From: a bacterium
GTDB lineage: Bacteria > Desulfobacterota > Desulfocorpusculales > Desulfocorpusculum
Reading direction: 5' to 3'
DNA length: 64,000 bases
NCBI GenBank assembly: GCA_037481695.1
Contig: JBBFLE010000004.1
Span: 62,001 to 126,000 of the forward strand
The translations under genes were made by a program, and so were the position numbers. Below are positions 8,989 to 16,968 of this stretch, piece after piece. How positions within the stretch are numbered: position 1 is the first letter of the stretch; each line of letters starts with the position of its first letter. The notes beneath the pieces are model-generated. The model saw nothing but the letters and a program-made list of their open reading frames with translations, did no database searches and was not told where the DNA came from.

Positions 8989-9768
8989 TCAGCGGTCCTT
9001 GAACTTGGGTTCCCTCTTTTCAAGAAAAGCCGCCATGCCTTCGGCCCTATCCTCTGTCTCGCAGAGTCTGGCAAAGTATTCGGCTTCCAGTTCCAGCCCG
9101 GAATACAGATCCTTCTTGAGCCCCTCTATCACCACCTCCATGGCATAGCCAACGGCCAGCTGCCCCTTGGACACTATCTTCTCAGCCAAAGAGCGGGCAG
9201 CTGCCAGGACCTGATCCTGGGGGACCACCTGGTTGACCAGCCCCAGGGACAGGGCTTCCTGGGCAGATATGAAATCCCCTGTGAGTATCATCTCCAGGGC
9301 CTTGGCCTTGCCAACCACTCTGGGAAGCCTCTGGGTACCTCCAGCCCCCGGAAAAACCCCCAGCTTTATCTCTGGCACACCGAACTGGGCCTTTTCTCCA
9401 GCCACCCTCATGTGGCATACAAGGGCGAATTCCAGCCCGCCTCCCAAGCAGTATCCGTGGATTGCTGCGATCACAGGCTTTCTCATCTCCTCTATGAAAT
9501 TGAGGGTTCTATGGAAAATGAGGGTTAGTTCCTTGGAGTCCTTAGCATCCTTTACGGCCTGGAGCATCCTTATGTCTGCTCCTGCTATGAAGGCCCTGCC
9601 TTCCCCGGAAAAGATCACGGCCTTGACCGACTGATCCGAATCCAGTTTCTTGAAGGTCTCTTCTATCTCCAGGAAAACATCGCGGCTAAGCGCGTTCATG
9701 GGCGGATTATTGATGGTGACATACGCTATACGGTTTTCCACCTTGTAGCTGATCCTTTGCTCTGCCAT
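8989..9768 (-). CDS. Enoyl-CoA hydratase/isomerase (crotonase family)
   Basis: This 259-residue crotonase-fold enzyme hydrates 2-enoyl-CoA in beta-oxidation or in degradation of a cyclic acyl-CoA. Visible features are the oxyanion-hole segment FIAGADIRML, the second active region IHGYCLGGGLEFALVCHMR, and FGVPEIKLGVFPGAGGTQRL. The two glutamates expected for a hydratase fall in the latter regions. The start at 9768 has GAGGGGG at 6-base spacing. It lies directly after the tetR gene on the same strand and ahead of thiolase and ETF genes. Confidence 0.94.
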   Translation of the reverse strand: MAEQRISYKVENRIAYVTINNPPMNALSRDVFLEIEETFKKLDSDQSVKAVIFSGEGRAFIAGADIRMLQAVKDAKDSKELTLIFHRTLNFIEEMRKPVIAAIHGYCLGGGLEFALVCHMRVAGEKAQFGVPEIKLGVFPGAGGTQRLPRVVGKAKALEMILTGDFISAQEALSLGLVNQVVPQDQVLAAARSLAEKIVSKGQLAVGYAMEVVIEGLKKDLYSGLELEAEYFARLCETEDRAEGMAAFLEKREPKFKDR

Positions 9769-9996
9769 GACCATCCCCCTCACTTTATTGTTTTTGTTGA
9801 AGATCTCCCTGCTACCTGCCCCGCAAGCACAGTTCAAACCCCGGATCAAAGATTCTCAGCTTCATCTCTGTTCCTAGAGCGCCAAAAGCAGTCCAGCCCA
9901 GGCTCATCTTCATCTTCCAGAGAAGCCATCCCCGAGGCTTCATTCCATTTTATCCATTTCTGTTCTGCCATCCTCGAGAACACTCCTAGGATCCCC

Positions 9997-10629
9997 TCAC
10001 TTTCCGGATACTACGGCCCTCTCCTGTACGGAGCGGCAACCTTCTGCCAAGCCTTGGATGAGGATCTCGCAGACTTGGCTTGTAACTTCTTCCAGCACCT
10101 TGGAGCGCCGCTTGGAAAAAACCCAATAAGTGGACATTTCGTCCAATGCCCCGAAAATGACACGCTTGGCTACAGATGGCAGGATGTTCTGTCTTATTAG
10201 GCCCTGCTGTTGGCCCTCCCTTATTATCTCGGCCAAGAGGTTAAGGTATTCGTGGAACTTTCGGTTGTCATAATCTTTCATGAACTTGTTGCTCTGCCTT
10301 AGTTCCACCTGTATGACCTCGGCCATGGCCGGGTTGCTTTCCACGAGTCCCAGGTGGGTCTTGATGAATATCCTCAGCTTGTCCAAAGGATCTGAACCCA
10401 CACGAAGATTTTCTTCCATCTTCTGGATGATCTTTTCCATCTCTTCTTCAAACAGATGGATCAGGATGTCATCCTTGTTCTTGAAGTACAGGTAGATCGT
10501 GCCATCGGCCACCTGGGCCTCTTTGGCTATTTCGGAGACCTTGGCATTGAAGAAGCCCTTCTGGGCAAAGACCTTCACGGCTGCATTGAGAATCTTCTGA
10601 TGTTTTCCATCGTGACGCTGGCGTGCCAA
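9997..10629 (-). CDS. TetR-family repressor of the acyl-CoA genes (FadR-like)
   Basis: This 210-residue regulator has an N-terminal HTH (about residues 10-55: ILNAAVKVFAQKGFFNAKVS, then VADGTIYLYFKNKDDIL), typical of TetR/FadR proteins of fatty acid degradation. The C-terminal ligand domain is divergent, as usual. It starts with TTG preceded by GAGG. A near-perfect palindrome lies 15-36 bases upstream of the start and overlaps the predicted transcription start, so autoregulation is likely. In FadR-type relatives the inducer is a long-chain acyl-CoA; here that is inference from the neighbouring hydratase, thiolase and ETF genes. Confidence 0.92.
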   Translation of the reverse strand: MARQRHDGKHQKILNAAVKVFAQKGFFNAKVSEIAKEAQVADGTIYLYFKNKDDILIHLFEEEMEKIIQKMEENLRVGSDPLDKLRIFIKTHLGLVESNPAMAEVIQVELRQSNKFMKDYDNRKFHEYLNLLAEIIREGQQQGLIRQNILPSVAKRVIFGALDEMSTYWVFSKRRSKVLEEVTSQVCEILIQGLAEGCRSVQERAVVSGK

Positions 10630-10643
10630 TGCTGAACCTCACC

Positions 10644-10665
10644 CGAATGAACGATCATTCATTCG
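10644..10665. promoter_or_regulatory. TetR/FadR-type operator
   Basis: This 22-bp near-perfect palindrome has left half CGAATGAACGA and right half TCATTCATTCG, with 2 of 11 pairs mismatched. TGAATGA/TCATTCA half-sites are characteristic of FadR-like TetR regulators. It lies just downstream of the predicted -10 of the tetR promoter, where bound repressor would block initiation. Confidence 0.75.
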
Positions 10666-10669
10666 CGTG

Positions 10670-10699
10670 TTGATAACACATACCATCAAGGGGTGTCAA
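10670..10699 (-). promoter_or_regulatory. Sigma-70-type promoter of the tetR gene
   Basis: On the minus strand, TTGACA (10694-10699) is followed after 18 bases by TATCAA (10670-10675). The start site would fall inside the operator at 10644-10665. The -35 is perfect and the -10 matches in four of six positions. Confidence 0.55.
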
Positions 10700-10825
10700 G
10701 AAGGAGCCTAAAGGCCCGGCCTCTGACCCAAAGGGTTTTTGAGATTGATCCTGGCCAGGACAACTTGCAGCATCCCAACAGGGCATTGGAGTGGACTTAA
10801 GCATCTGCCACCACAAGCCCTACCA

Positions 10826-11566
10826 TCACATCCTCCACCCCCCTGTGACCTCCACACAGGCCCCGGTCATGAAGCTGGCCTCATCCGAGGCCAGGAAGGC
10901 CACCACACTGGCTATCTCCATGGGATCCGCCATCCTTCCCAGTGGGGTTTCCCTCAGGATCATCTCCTTGTATTTCTCTGGCATCTTGGAGATGGTGGGG
11001 GTTGCCGTAAGCCCCGGAAGCACTGCGTTGACGTTTATTCCATACTTACCAAGCTCCCTGGCCACAGACTTGGTAAGCCCCAGGATGCCAGCCTTGGCCG
11101 AGCTATAGCTTATGGCAGCCACAGCGCCAGTCCTGCCATAGATGGAGGAGATATTAACTATCTTTCCGTAACATCTCTCCATCATGTATGGGGCTGCTGC
11201 CCGGATGGTGTTGAGACTGCCCCTCAGGTGCACCCCCATTACCGCCTCCCAGTCCTCATCAATGACTTTGGAGAGAGTAGCGGGCCTGTCAAACCCAGCG
11301 TTGTTAACCAAAACCTCCAGCCTTCCCCATTTCTCCACAACCTCCTGCACCATGGCCTCCACCCCTATGCGATCCGCCACATCGCAGGAAACCAGAAGTA
11401 CCTTGGAACCGGATTCTCTTAGCTCCCTCAGAGCGTCTTTTCCGGTCTCAGGATTCCACTCCACCAGGACCACCCACGCTCCTTCCATGGCCATTTTGCG
11501 TGCCACAGCCCTGCCTATTCCCTGTCCTGCTCCTGTTACAACAGCCACCCTGTCCTTGAGCCTCAT
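10826..11566 (-). CDS. Short-chain dehydrogenase/reductase (FabG-like)
   Basis: This 246-residue NAD(P)-dependent oxidoreductase of the classical SDR family has the cofactor motif TGAGQGIG near residue 12, NNAG at about 87-90, catalytic Ser in VNISSIYG, and the YSSAK Tyr-Lys pair. The C-terminus reads SFMTGACVEVTGGW, typical of FabG-like enzymes. An acidic residue after beta-2 (VLVEWNPET) favours NAD over NADP. It is upstream of the tetR-hydratase-thiolase-ETF genes on the same strand, so it is probably a 3-hydroxyacyl-CoA dehydrogenase of that pathway. A 50-codon frame ends 10 bases before its ATG. Confidence 0.92.
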   Translation of the reverse strand: MRLKDRVAVVTGAGQGIGRAVARKMAMEGAWVVLVEWNPETGKDALRELRESGSKVLLVSCDVADRIGVEAMVQEVVEKWGRLEVLVNNAGFDRPATLSKVIDEDWEAVMGVHLRGSLNTIRAAAPYMMERCYGKIVNISSIYGRTGAVAAISYSSAKAGILGLTKSVARELGKYGINVNAVLPGLTATPTISKMPEKYKEMILRETPLGRMADPMEIASVVAFLASDEASFMTGACVEVTGGWRM

Positions 11567-11576
11567 TGCTTTTCCC

Positions 11577-11729
11577 TCAGTCCAGATCCCCTTCCAGATC
11601 CTGGAAAAGGTCCTCTAGCTTGTAAAGAAGTCCATCGAGACCCTCTCGCTCCCACCTGGCCGGCTTTTCTCTTATGAGATCCCGCAATTCCACCAGGCCG
11701 GGCAGGTGTTTGCGGCTCAAAGCCAACAC
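11577..11729 (-). CDS. Possible small protein upstream of the SDR gene
   Basis: I do not recognise this protein. A GTG at 11729 would give 50 residues rich in Arg, Glu, Asp and Leu (HLPGLVELRDLIREKPARW, then LLYKLEDLFQDLEGDLD), predicted as two amphipathic helices. It ends 10 bases before the SDR start, as expected in an operon, and its composition looks coding. The ribosome site is weak and the N-terminus uncertain: the open frame continues to 11828 without better starts. It could be the translated end of a degraded gene. Confidence 0.35.
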   Translation of the reverse strand: MLALSRKHLPGLVELRDLIREKPARWEREGLDGLLYKLEDLFQDLEGDLD

Positions 11730-11908
11730 CCATGAACAAGACAAAACCTTCTTAGGAGGCGCGCACAAATTACCATGGGAGGCCATGCATGTAAAGCCGG
11801 GTTGATCCCCTAAGGGATCCCTGGACAAAAGGCTGCCACCGGGTGATCATGCAACCGTGGGCAGCTCACGAGTCCCACAAGCAGCCTTCTAGGTTTCCGG
11901 GAGTATCC

Positions 11909-13222
11909 TTGAAAATTGTTCTGGAAATCCAAAGCCTCGGACACAGGGCAATAGGCATAGGCCGCCACGAGGGAAAGGTGGTGATGGTGCCCTTTTGTGC
12001 GCCTGGGGATAGGCTGGAGGTGGAGATCCTCAAAAGCCACAAGAGCTATGATGAGGCAAGGCTTCTTAGGGTGCTAGAGCCTTCTGCTCAACGCCAAGAT
12101 CCGCCTTGCCCTTATTTTGGGAAATGTGGAGGTTGTCAGCTTCAACATATTGCCATCGCCCACCAGCGTTTTCTAAAAGAGAGAATACTGAGAGATTTTC
12201 TCCAGGCTCAGGCAGGAGTCCCTGGGGAAAAGATGCTTCCCATTCTTGCAGATCCCATGGAGTTGGGTTACAGATGCCGCCTAGATCTGCATGTTCTGTG
12301 GGAGGATCTGCCCAGGCTTGCCTTCGCCTCTTGGGGATCCTCAAAGCTCTTCGAGGTGCACGAATGTCTCTTGGCCATGGAAACACTCAAAGGGTGTTTT
12401 TCGGAGGCTAGGGAGCTTCTGTCCAAGGCTCCCAGGGGAGCAGTCAGACGAGTGGAAATGGCTTGCGACGGGCAGGGTCCGGGCAAGACCTTTTTCTTTT
12501 CCGTCTCAGGCCTGCCACCATCTGGCAGTTTCCAGGACTTGAGATCCAGGGCCAGCACCATCGAGGGCCTTCGCGCCCTGTGCATAGGTCGAGGCGTGGG
12601 GAACAAGGCAAGGACCCTGTGGAGATCCAGTGATCCGTGGGAGGGGATATGGATACCCGCATGCGATGCACAGGGAAAGGAATTTCACCTGGAGGTTTGG
12701 CCTGGGGTTTTCACCCAGGTGAATCCCAGGATGAACCGGATGCTCACCCAAACAGTGGCCTCTTGGGCAGAAGAATTGGCCCCCAAGTCTATTCTGGATG
12801 TGTACGCAGGCATGGGAAACTTGAGCTTTGCTGTTTCACCCCTGGCTTCCAGGGTTACGGCCTTGGAGGTAAATCCCAGGGCAGTAGCCAATGGGCTTGC
12901 CAATGCGCACAGGCTGGGGGTGGAGAACCTGACATGGATCTGTGGAAGTGCACAAAGAGAGCTCTTGGGTATGATTTCCAAGGGTCAGAGGTTCCAGCTG
13001 GTCATCCTGGATCCGCCCAGATCAGGAGCCATGGAACTCCTAGAGGCCCTGGCGAGCTTAAGACCCGAAGCAGTGATTTATGTATCTTGCGAACCCAGCA
13101 CCCTGGCCAGAGACCTAAATTATCTTCAATCAAAGGCAGGCTACAAAGTGGAAAAAGTGCAACCTCTGGACATGTTCCCCCAAACCTTTCATCTGGAGTC
13201 CATAAGCCTCCTTATGGCCTAG
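11909..13222 (+). CDS. TRAM-domain RNA uracil-C5 methyltransferase (RlmD/TrmA family)
   Basis: This SAM-dependent RNA m5U methyltransferase has a TRAM domain at the N-terminus (IQSLGHRAIGIGRHEGKVV, then VPFCAPGD), then a cysteine cluster CPYFGKCGGCQLQH that should bind a [4Fe-4S] cluster. The catalytic domain contains LDVYAGMGNLSFA (SAM site), VILDPPRSG, and YVSCEPSTLARDL with the nucleophile Cys. These are all the RumA/RlmD signatures. The frame is open from 11843, but TTG at 11909 has GGGAG upstream and starts just before the TRAM domain. Which rRNA or tRNA uridine it modifies cannot be told. Confidence 0.92.
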   Translation: MKIVLEIQSLGHRAIGIGRHEGKVVMVPFCAPGDRLEVEILKSHKSYDEARLLRVLEPSAQRQDPPCPYFGKCGGCQLQHIAIAHQRFLKERILRDFLQAQAGVPGEKMLPILADPMELGYRCRLDLHVLWEDLPRLAFASWGSSKLFEVHECLLAMETLKGCFSEARELLSKAPRGAVRRVEMACDGQGPGKTFFFSVSGLPPSGSFQDLRSRASTIEGLRALCIGRGVGNKARTLWRSSDPWEGIWIPACDAQGKEFHLEVWPGVFTQVNPRMNRMLTQTVASWAEELAPKSILDVYAGMGNLSFAVSPLASRVTALEVNPRAVANGLANAHRLGVENLTWICGSAQRELLGMISKGQRFQLVILDPPRSGAMELLEALASLRPEAVIYVSCEPSTLARDLNYLQSKAGYKVEKVQPLDMFPQTFHLESISLLMA

Positions 13223-13325
13223 CCCCCATTGTGTGGAAAGGCGTGCTGCCTTGCACCAAGAATCCTGGGGTTTCCTTTGGATTGTTTGATCCATGCTGGC
13301 CTGCATGGAGCCATGCTGGTGCGAT

Positions 13326-14066
13326 TCAAGCACAAGCAACCCTTAGCTTTTTCACCTCCCTAGTCAGCCTGGAGAGTTCTTCTTGAGAAAACTCTCTTTT
13401 GCTATCAAGCTCTGGATCCAGACTCCTTCCTGGCTTGAAGCCCTGAAGCGTATATCTTGCCCCCTGGGGCAAGAAGGAAGCCATCTGGATTACTTGAGCC
13501 TCATCCAGGAAGCCAGGCACAAGAGTTGTTCTAAACTCTATTTCCCAGGAGGATGCTCCAAGTATCTCTATGCTCCTGGAGATTGCATCCAGGGGAGGAT
13601 CCACTCCAATGGCCTGCCTGTACAACTTGGAATCCAGCGGGGCCTTTACATCCATGGAAATTGCCTTGACCAAATCCCTTCTTAAAAGCTCGGCCAGCAC
13701 CATGGGTCTTGAGCCGTTGGTGTCTAGCTTAACATGAAGTCCCAGAGCCTTTATCTCCTCCAGCAGATCCCATAGCCTGGCATGAAGCGTGGGCTCTCCT
13801 CCTGTTATACATACTCCATCTATCCAGCCTCCCAGCTCCAAGAGGCGTGGTTTTAGCTCTTGCCAGGCCAGGTCTTGCAGTTTCTCTGGATGCAGCACCA
13901 GATCTGGATTGTGGCAGTAAGGGCAGCGAAAATTGCAGCCTCCCAGAAAGATTACCGCGCATATCCTGCCGGGCCAGTCCAAGAATGAGGTCTCCAGAAA
14001 GCCCTTGATCCCGTAAATCTTTTTTTGTTCGTGCCCGGCCACCTGGTCTTCTTCCTGCGGATCCAC
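13326..14066 (-). CDS. nrdG: Anaerobic ribonucleotide reductase activating protein (radical SAM)
   Basis: This 246-residue radical-SAM activase generates the glycyl radical on NrdD. The cluster motif is GGCNFRCPYCHNPDLV (CxxxCxxC), preceded by the typical GIKGFLETSFLDWPGRICAV; CITGGEPTL is the SAM-binding GGE motif. The gene is downstream of nrdD and a redoxin gene on the same strand, which fixes its likely substrate. The start is GTG at 14066; GTG at 14042, behind AGGAAGAAG, is an alternative that would remove an unconserved leader. Confidence 0.93.
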   Translation of the reverse strand: MDPQEEDQVAGHEQKKIYGIKGFLETSFLDWPGRICAVIFLGGCNFRCPYCHNPDLVLHPEKLQDLAWQELKPRLLELGGWIDGVCITGGEPTLHARLWDLLEEIKALGLHVKLDTNGSRPMVLAELLRRDLVKAISMDVKAPLDSKLYRQAIGVDPPLDAISRSIEILGASSWEIEFRTTLVPGFLDEAQVIQMASFLPQGARYTLQGFKPGRSLDPELDSKREFSQEELSRLTREVKKLRVACA

Positions 14067-14067
14067 A

Positions 14068-14328
14068 TCAGGCCACGTTGTGATTCGTTGCCATGGAACT
14101 TAGGTGTCTCAAGATGGGCACCACATCTACCAGGTATGTGGAGTCATCCAGCACCAGTATGGGCAGGTGGTTTTCTGCCACGGAAACAAGGCCGTGCCAA
14201 GCCAAGTGGGCCAGGGCTTCGGGATTCTCCGGGCCCAAGACCTCGATCTGTATTCCCAGGCTTTTCAAGTCCACCTTTGACTTGAGAAAATCGCACTTGG
14301 CACATCCCTCCTTGGTGAAAAGCGTCAT
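14068..14328 (-). CDS. Glutaredoxin-like redoxin of the nrdD operon
   Basis: This 86-residue thioredoxin-fold protein starts MTLFTKEGCAKCDFLKSKV, with a CxxC (CAKC) redox pair, then the cis-Pro segment HLPILVLDDSTYLVD. AAGGAGG before the ATG at 14328 makes this start better than the one at 14361. It lies between nrdD and nrdG. In other class III systems with no formate use, a glutaredoxin- or thioredoxin-like protein encoded beside nrdD delivers electrons, so it is probably the reductant donor for NrdD here. Confidence 0.85.
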   Translation of the reverse strand: MTLFTKEGCAKCDFLKSKVDLKSLGIQIEVLGPENPEALAHLAWHGLVSVAENHLPILVLDDSTYLVDVVPILRHLSSMATNHNVA

Positions 14329-14390
14329 GTTCTCACCTCCTTCTGATCGCAAGCAGCCCAAAAAGCATTTTTTATTGAGGGCAAAGGCCT

Positions 14391-16505
14391 TTATTGAAGC
14401 TCAGATTCATCCAGGCTTTGCCTGTACCGATCTCTTAGCTCACCCAGCTTTCCCTTGTTCCAGCTGGAAGTCTTGCTGAAGTATCCGGTTATCCTTGTGA
14501 TACCCTCTACCCTTGGAGAGCCGCAAGATTCACACAGATCCCTGAGACCCCTGTGGGTTCGGCCGCAGTCCAAACAGGCTGTGAACTCCGGGCTGAAGGC
14601 TATCTGGTCGTTTTGGGTCCAGCGGAACACCTTGCCCACGAAATTGGCCAGGGATTGAGCCGAAGGCCTGTGCTCCCCCAGCCACACATGGCTCAAGGCC
14701 CCTGCCTCTATTATGGGATGGAACAGACCTTCCAGTTTCACTCTCTGGATGGGGTTGATGGCAGCGCCGATATTGAGATATGTGGAGTTGGTATAGTAAA
14801 CATGGCCCTTGTTCAGATCCCCTTTGACACATCTGGCACTCTCTGTGGGGAAGTGATCCAAGTCCAGTTTGGCAAATCTATAGGCTGTGCTCTCGGCAGG
14901 TGTCTGCTCCAGTACAAAATGCATGCCATGTTTCTGGCTCAACTTGTCAGCCTGGAGTTTCATGTGTGCGATGACCTTGAGACCAAAGCGCAGGGCCTCA
15001 GGAGATTCGTGCATTTGCTGACCCAGATGAGCCTGCACCAGCTCGTTGAGACCTACCATACCGATGAGGTAAGAGGCCCTTTTCAATCTAAGATATGGTT
15101 GGCCATCCTGTTTCATGGTCAGAAGCCCCAGGGGGCCACTCTCTCCAAGACAGAGCAACTTCTCTATGAAGGCCCTCTTGTGCAGATGAGCCTGCACAGC
15201 CAGCTCCATTTTGCGGCTCAGCTCCGAAAACAGCTTTTCATCTTCCCCTTTGGCCTGATAAGCCATGCGCGGTAGATTCAGGGTCACATTTTGAAGAGCA
15301 CAATAACGCATTCGCCAAGGCTCCTGGGCGTCTTTGAGGTCGCTCTGCTGGAGCTTGAAGCTGAGCCTGCAGCACTCTGAGATCTTGGCAGTCTCCCCCC
15401 GGTCGAACACGAAATAGGTGTTTCCTTTCTCCGCTGCCACATCGCAAATGTGAGCTAGAAACTCTTCATGCCCAGGGGTACGGAAGAACTTCTCGGTCAT
15501 GTGCACCAGAGGCTTGGGGAAGAAAAAGGGCCTGCCTATGCCATCACCTTCCTTGAAAACGTCAAAAATGGCCCAGACAAATCTTTGAGCCTCAGGCAGG
15601 TAGTCTCCGTAAGTGAGACCTGTGAACTCTCCTCCGGGCCCTATGGCAGGCACTTTCTCGAAGTGTTTGGGCACCTCCCAGTAGAGGTTTATATCAGTGA
15701 AAATGGCCTGCCCACCCCTGGCCACGGCCTGCTGAGAGAATTCGAAGACCAGCATCTGGGCCAGTTGCTCAACTTCTCTTTGGCTCAGGCCCCTCAAATA
15801 TGGGGCGAAGAAAAGGTTGACTGCGTCCCAGCCAATGGCCCCAGCAAAGTGGCTCTGAAGTGCAGCAGCAAATTTCACCATGTGTGCCAAGAGCACCTCA
15901 GGATGCTTGGCAGGCCTGGCCATGGCCAGGGAGTTGGGCAGGTTGAGGCCAAACTTCTTTAGATACTCCAGAGACTGCCCAGAGCAGTAAGGCCGGTCCA
16001 TGAAACCCAGGTCATGAAGGTGTATGTCGCCCCGCATGTGTGCATCAGCCACTTGCTGGGGAAACACCCTTAGCAGGGCAAACTCCTTCTTGATCCTCTC
16101 GGCAAGGGTCAGATTGGTGGCCTCTGGCCCGTGAGGCACATTGGCGTTTTCCCTGTTGGGGTGCAAGATGAGCTGCTCCACGTCATACAGAGGAACTCCC
16201 AGACGGGTGTGCATGCGACGGGCATCTTCCAACCCCCGCTCTATTAGTTTGGCATCCACCAGCTCTCTTATGAGGGGAGCTGTGACCACAGCTATACGGG
16301 AGCGCCGGATGAGCTCTTCCACCTCCAGGCTGATTTCATTGGCTGTCTCGGGATCAATACGGGTTTCCCTAAGAAGCGCATCAACTATCCTCTGACGGTC
16401 CCATCCTTTCATGTCCTCGCTGGAGGTCCTGACAAAAAGAGCCATGTCCGTGGTGTCCATACCCCTGTCCAGGGCTTCCCTGGCCTCTTGTATGGAGTAG
16501 ATCAT
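14391..16505 (-). CDS. nrdD: Anaerobic ribonucleoside-triphosphate reductase, class III
   Basis: This 704-residue, oxygen-sensitive glycyl-radical enzyme makes dNTPs. An ATP-cone covers about residues 1-95 (VRTSSEDMKGWDRQRIVDAL). The catalytic barrel has HMRGDIHLHDLGFM and YFVFDRGE. Near the C-terminus is a four-cysteine zinc site (CLDCGRTHRG, then CESCGSPRV), then RITGYFSKTSSWNKGK with the glycyl radical at about Gly674. GGAGG before the ATG at 16505 fixes the start. Redoxin and nrdG genes follow in the same direction. A promoter and possible NrdR boxes lie 15-66 bases upstream. It implies dNTP synthesis without oxygen. Confidence 0.96.
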   Translation of the reverse strand: MIYSIQEAREALDRGMDTTDMALFVRTSSEDMKGWDRQRIVDALLRETRIDPETANEISLEVEELIRRSRIAVVTAPLIRELVDAKLIERGLEDARRMHTRLGVPLYDVEQLILHPNRENANVPHGPEATNLTLAERIKKEFALLRVFPQQVADAHMRGDIHLHDLGFMDRPYCSGQSLEYLKKFGLNLPNSLAMARPAKHPEVLLAHMVKFAAALQSHFAGAIGWDAVNLFFAPYLRGLSQREVEQLAQMLVFEFSQQAVARGGQAIFTDINLYWEVPKHFEKVPAIGPGGEFTGLTYGDYLPEAQRFVWAIFDVFKEGDGIGRPFFFPKPLVHMTEKFFRTPGHEEFLAHICDVAAEKGNTYFVFDRGETAKISECCRLSFKLQQSDLKDAQEPWRMRYCALQNVTLNLPRMAYQAKGEDEKLFSELSRKMELAVQAHLHKRAFIEKLLCLGESGPLGLLTMKQDGQPYLRLKRASYLIGMVGLNELVQAHLGQQMHESPEALRFGLKVIAHMKLQADKLSQKHGMHFVLEQTPAESTAYRFAKLDLDHFPTESARCVKGDLNKGHVYYTNSTYLNIGAAINPIQRVKLEGLFHPIIEAGALSHVWLGEHRPSAQSLANFVGKVFRWTQNDQIAFSPEFTACLDCGRTHRGLRDLCESCGSPRVEGITRITGYFSKTSSWNKGKLGELRDRYRQSLDESELQ

Positions 16506-16519
16506 ATCCACCTCCTCAT

Positions 16520-16564
16520 TCCCTATATTGTATGGATTGCTCTTTTACACCCTACATGTTGGGG
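16520..16564 (-). promoter_or_regulatory. Possible tandem NrdR boxes
   Basis: Two similar imperfect palindromes, TCCCTATATTGTATGG (16520-16535) and ACCCTACATGTTGGGG (16549-16564), match the NrdR consensus (ACAC-WATATATW-GTGT) in about 10 and 11 of 16 positions. The second sits in the spacer of the predicted nrdD promoter. Their 29-bp offset is slightly short of the usual 31-32, so the call is tentative. Confidence 0.4.
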
Positions 16565-16571
16565 ATGTCAA
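16542..16571 (-). promoter_or_regulatory. Predicted nrdD promoter
   Basis: On the minus strand, TTGACA (16566-16571) is followed after 18 bases by TAAAAG (16542-16547). The nrdD ATG lies 37 bases further on. The -35 is perfect and the -10 has four of six matches. Confidence 0.55.
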
Positions 16572-16895
16572 GCAAAAAATTACAGCCTCTCCAAACTCGT
16601 TATGAAGGATGGTGGCTGCGCTCTTCCATGGGAGCTTGTGGGCCTTGCACCCAGCCCCTGCCCTGTTGGCCAAGTACGGGTCTTGGGGCAAAGCAGATGG
16701 TGCATTGCGCAAAAAACCCCAGAAAATCTTTTTTCCCAACATATGTGCCAGGAGCTATTTGCAGATATTGACCATTTTTGAGGCCTGGGAACACTAAAAT
16801 ATCAGGCAGATGTTTGGGAATCAGGGCTCAGGGCCTGGCTCCAGGGTGTCTTTTTGATGCTTTGGTGAGGCTTTCAGAGCAGTTCTCGCTAAAGC
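16572..16895. other. Intergenic region between divergent nrdD and kinase genes
   Basis: No gene or structured RNA can be supported here. The short open frames on both strands lack ribosome sites and family features. I looked for cobalamin-type riboswitch elements, sometimes found before RNR genes, and saw none. Confidence 0.35.
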
Positions 16896-16925
16896 TTGTC
16901 AAAGTCCAATGGGCCCTGATATAAG
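16896..16925 (+). promoter_or_regulatory. Predicted promoter of the sensor kinase gene
   Basis: TTGTCA (16896-16901), an 18-base spacer and TATAAG (16920-16925), five of six matches in each hexamer. The downstream ATG is at 16969. Confidence 0.5.
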
Positions 16926-16968
16926 AACGCCAGAATATTAAGTCCTCTTGTAAGGAAGTGGTTTGCTC

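Noticed and set aside
12637-13386. Plus-strand frame of 249 codons
   Set aside because: Overlaps the RNA methyltransferase in another frame and shows no family features.
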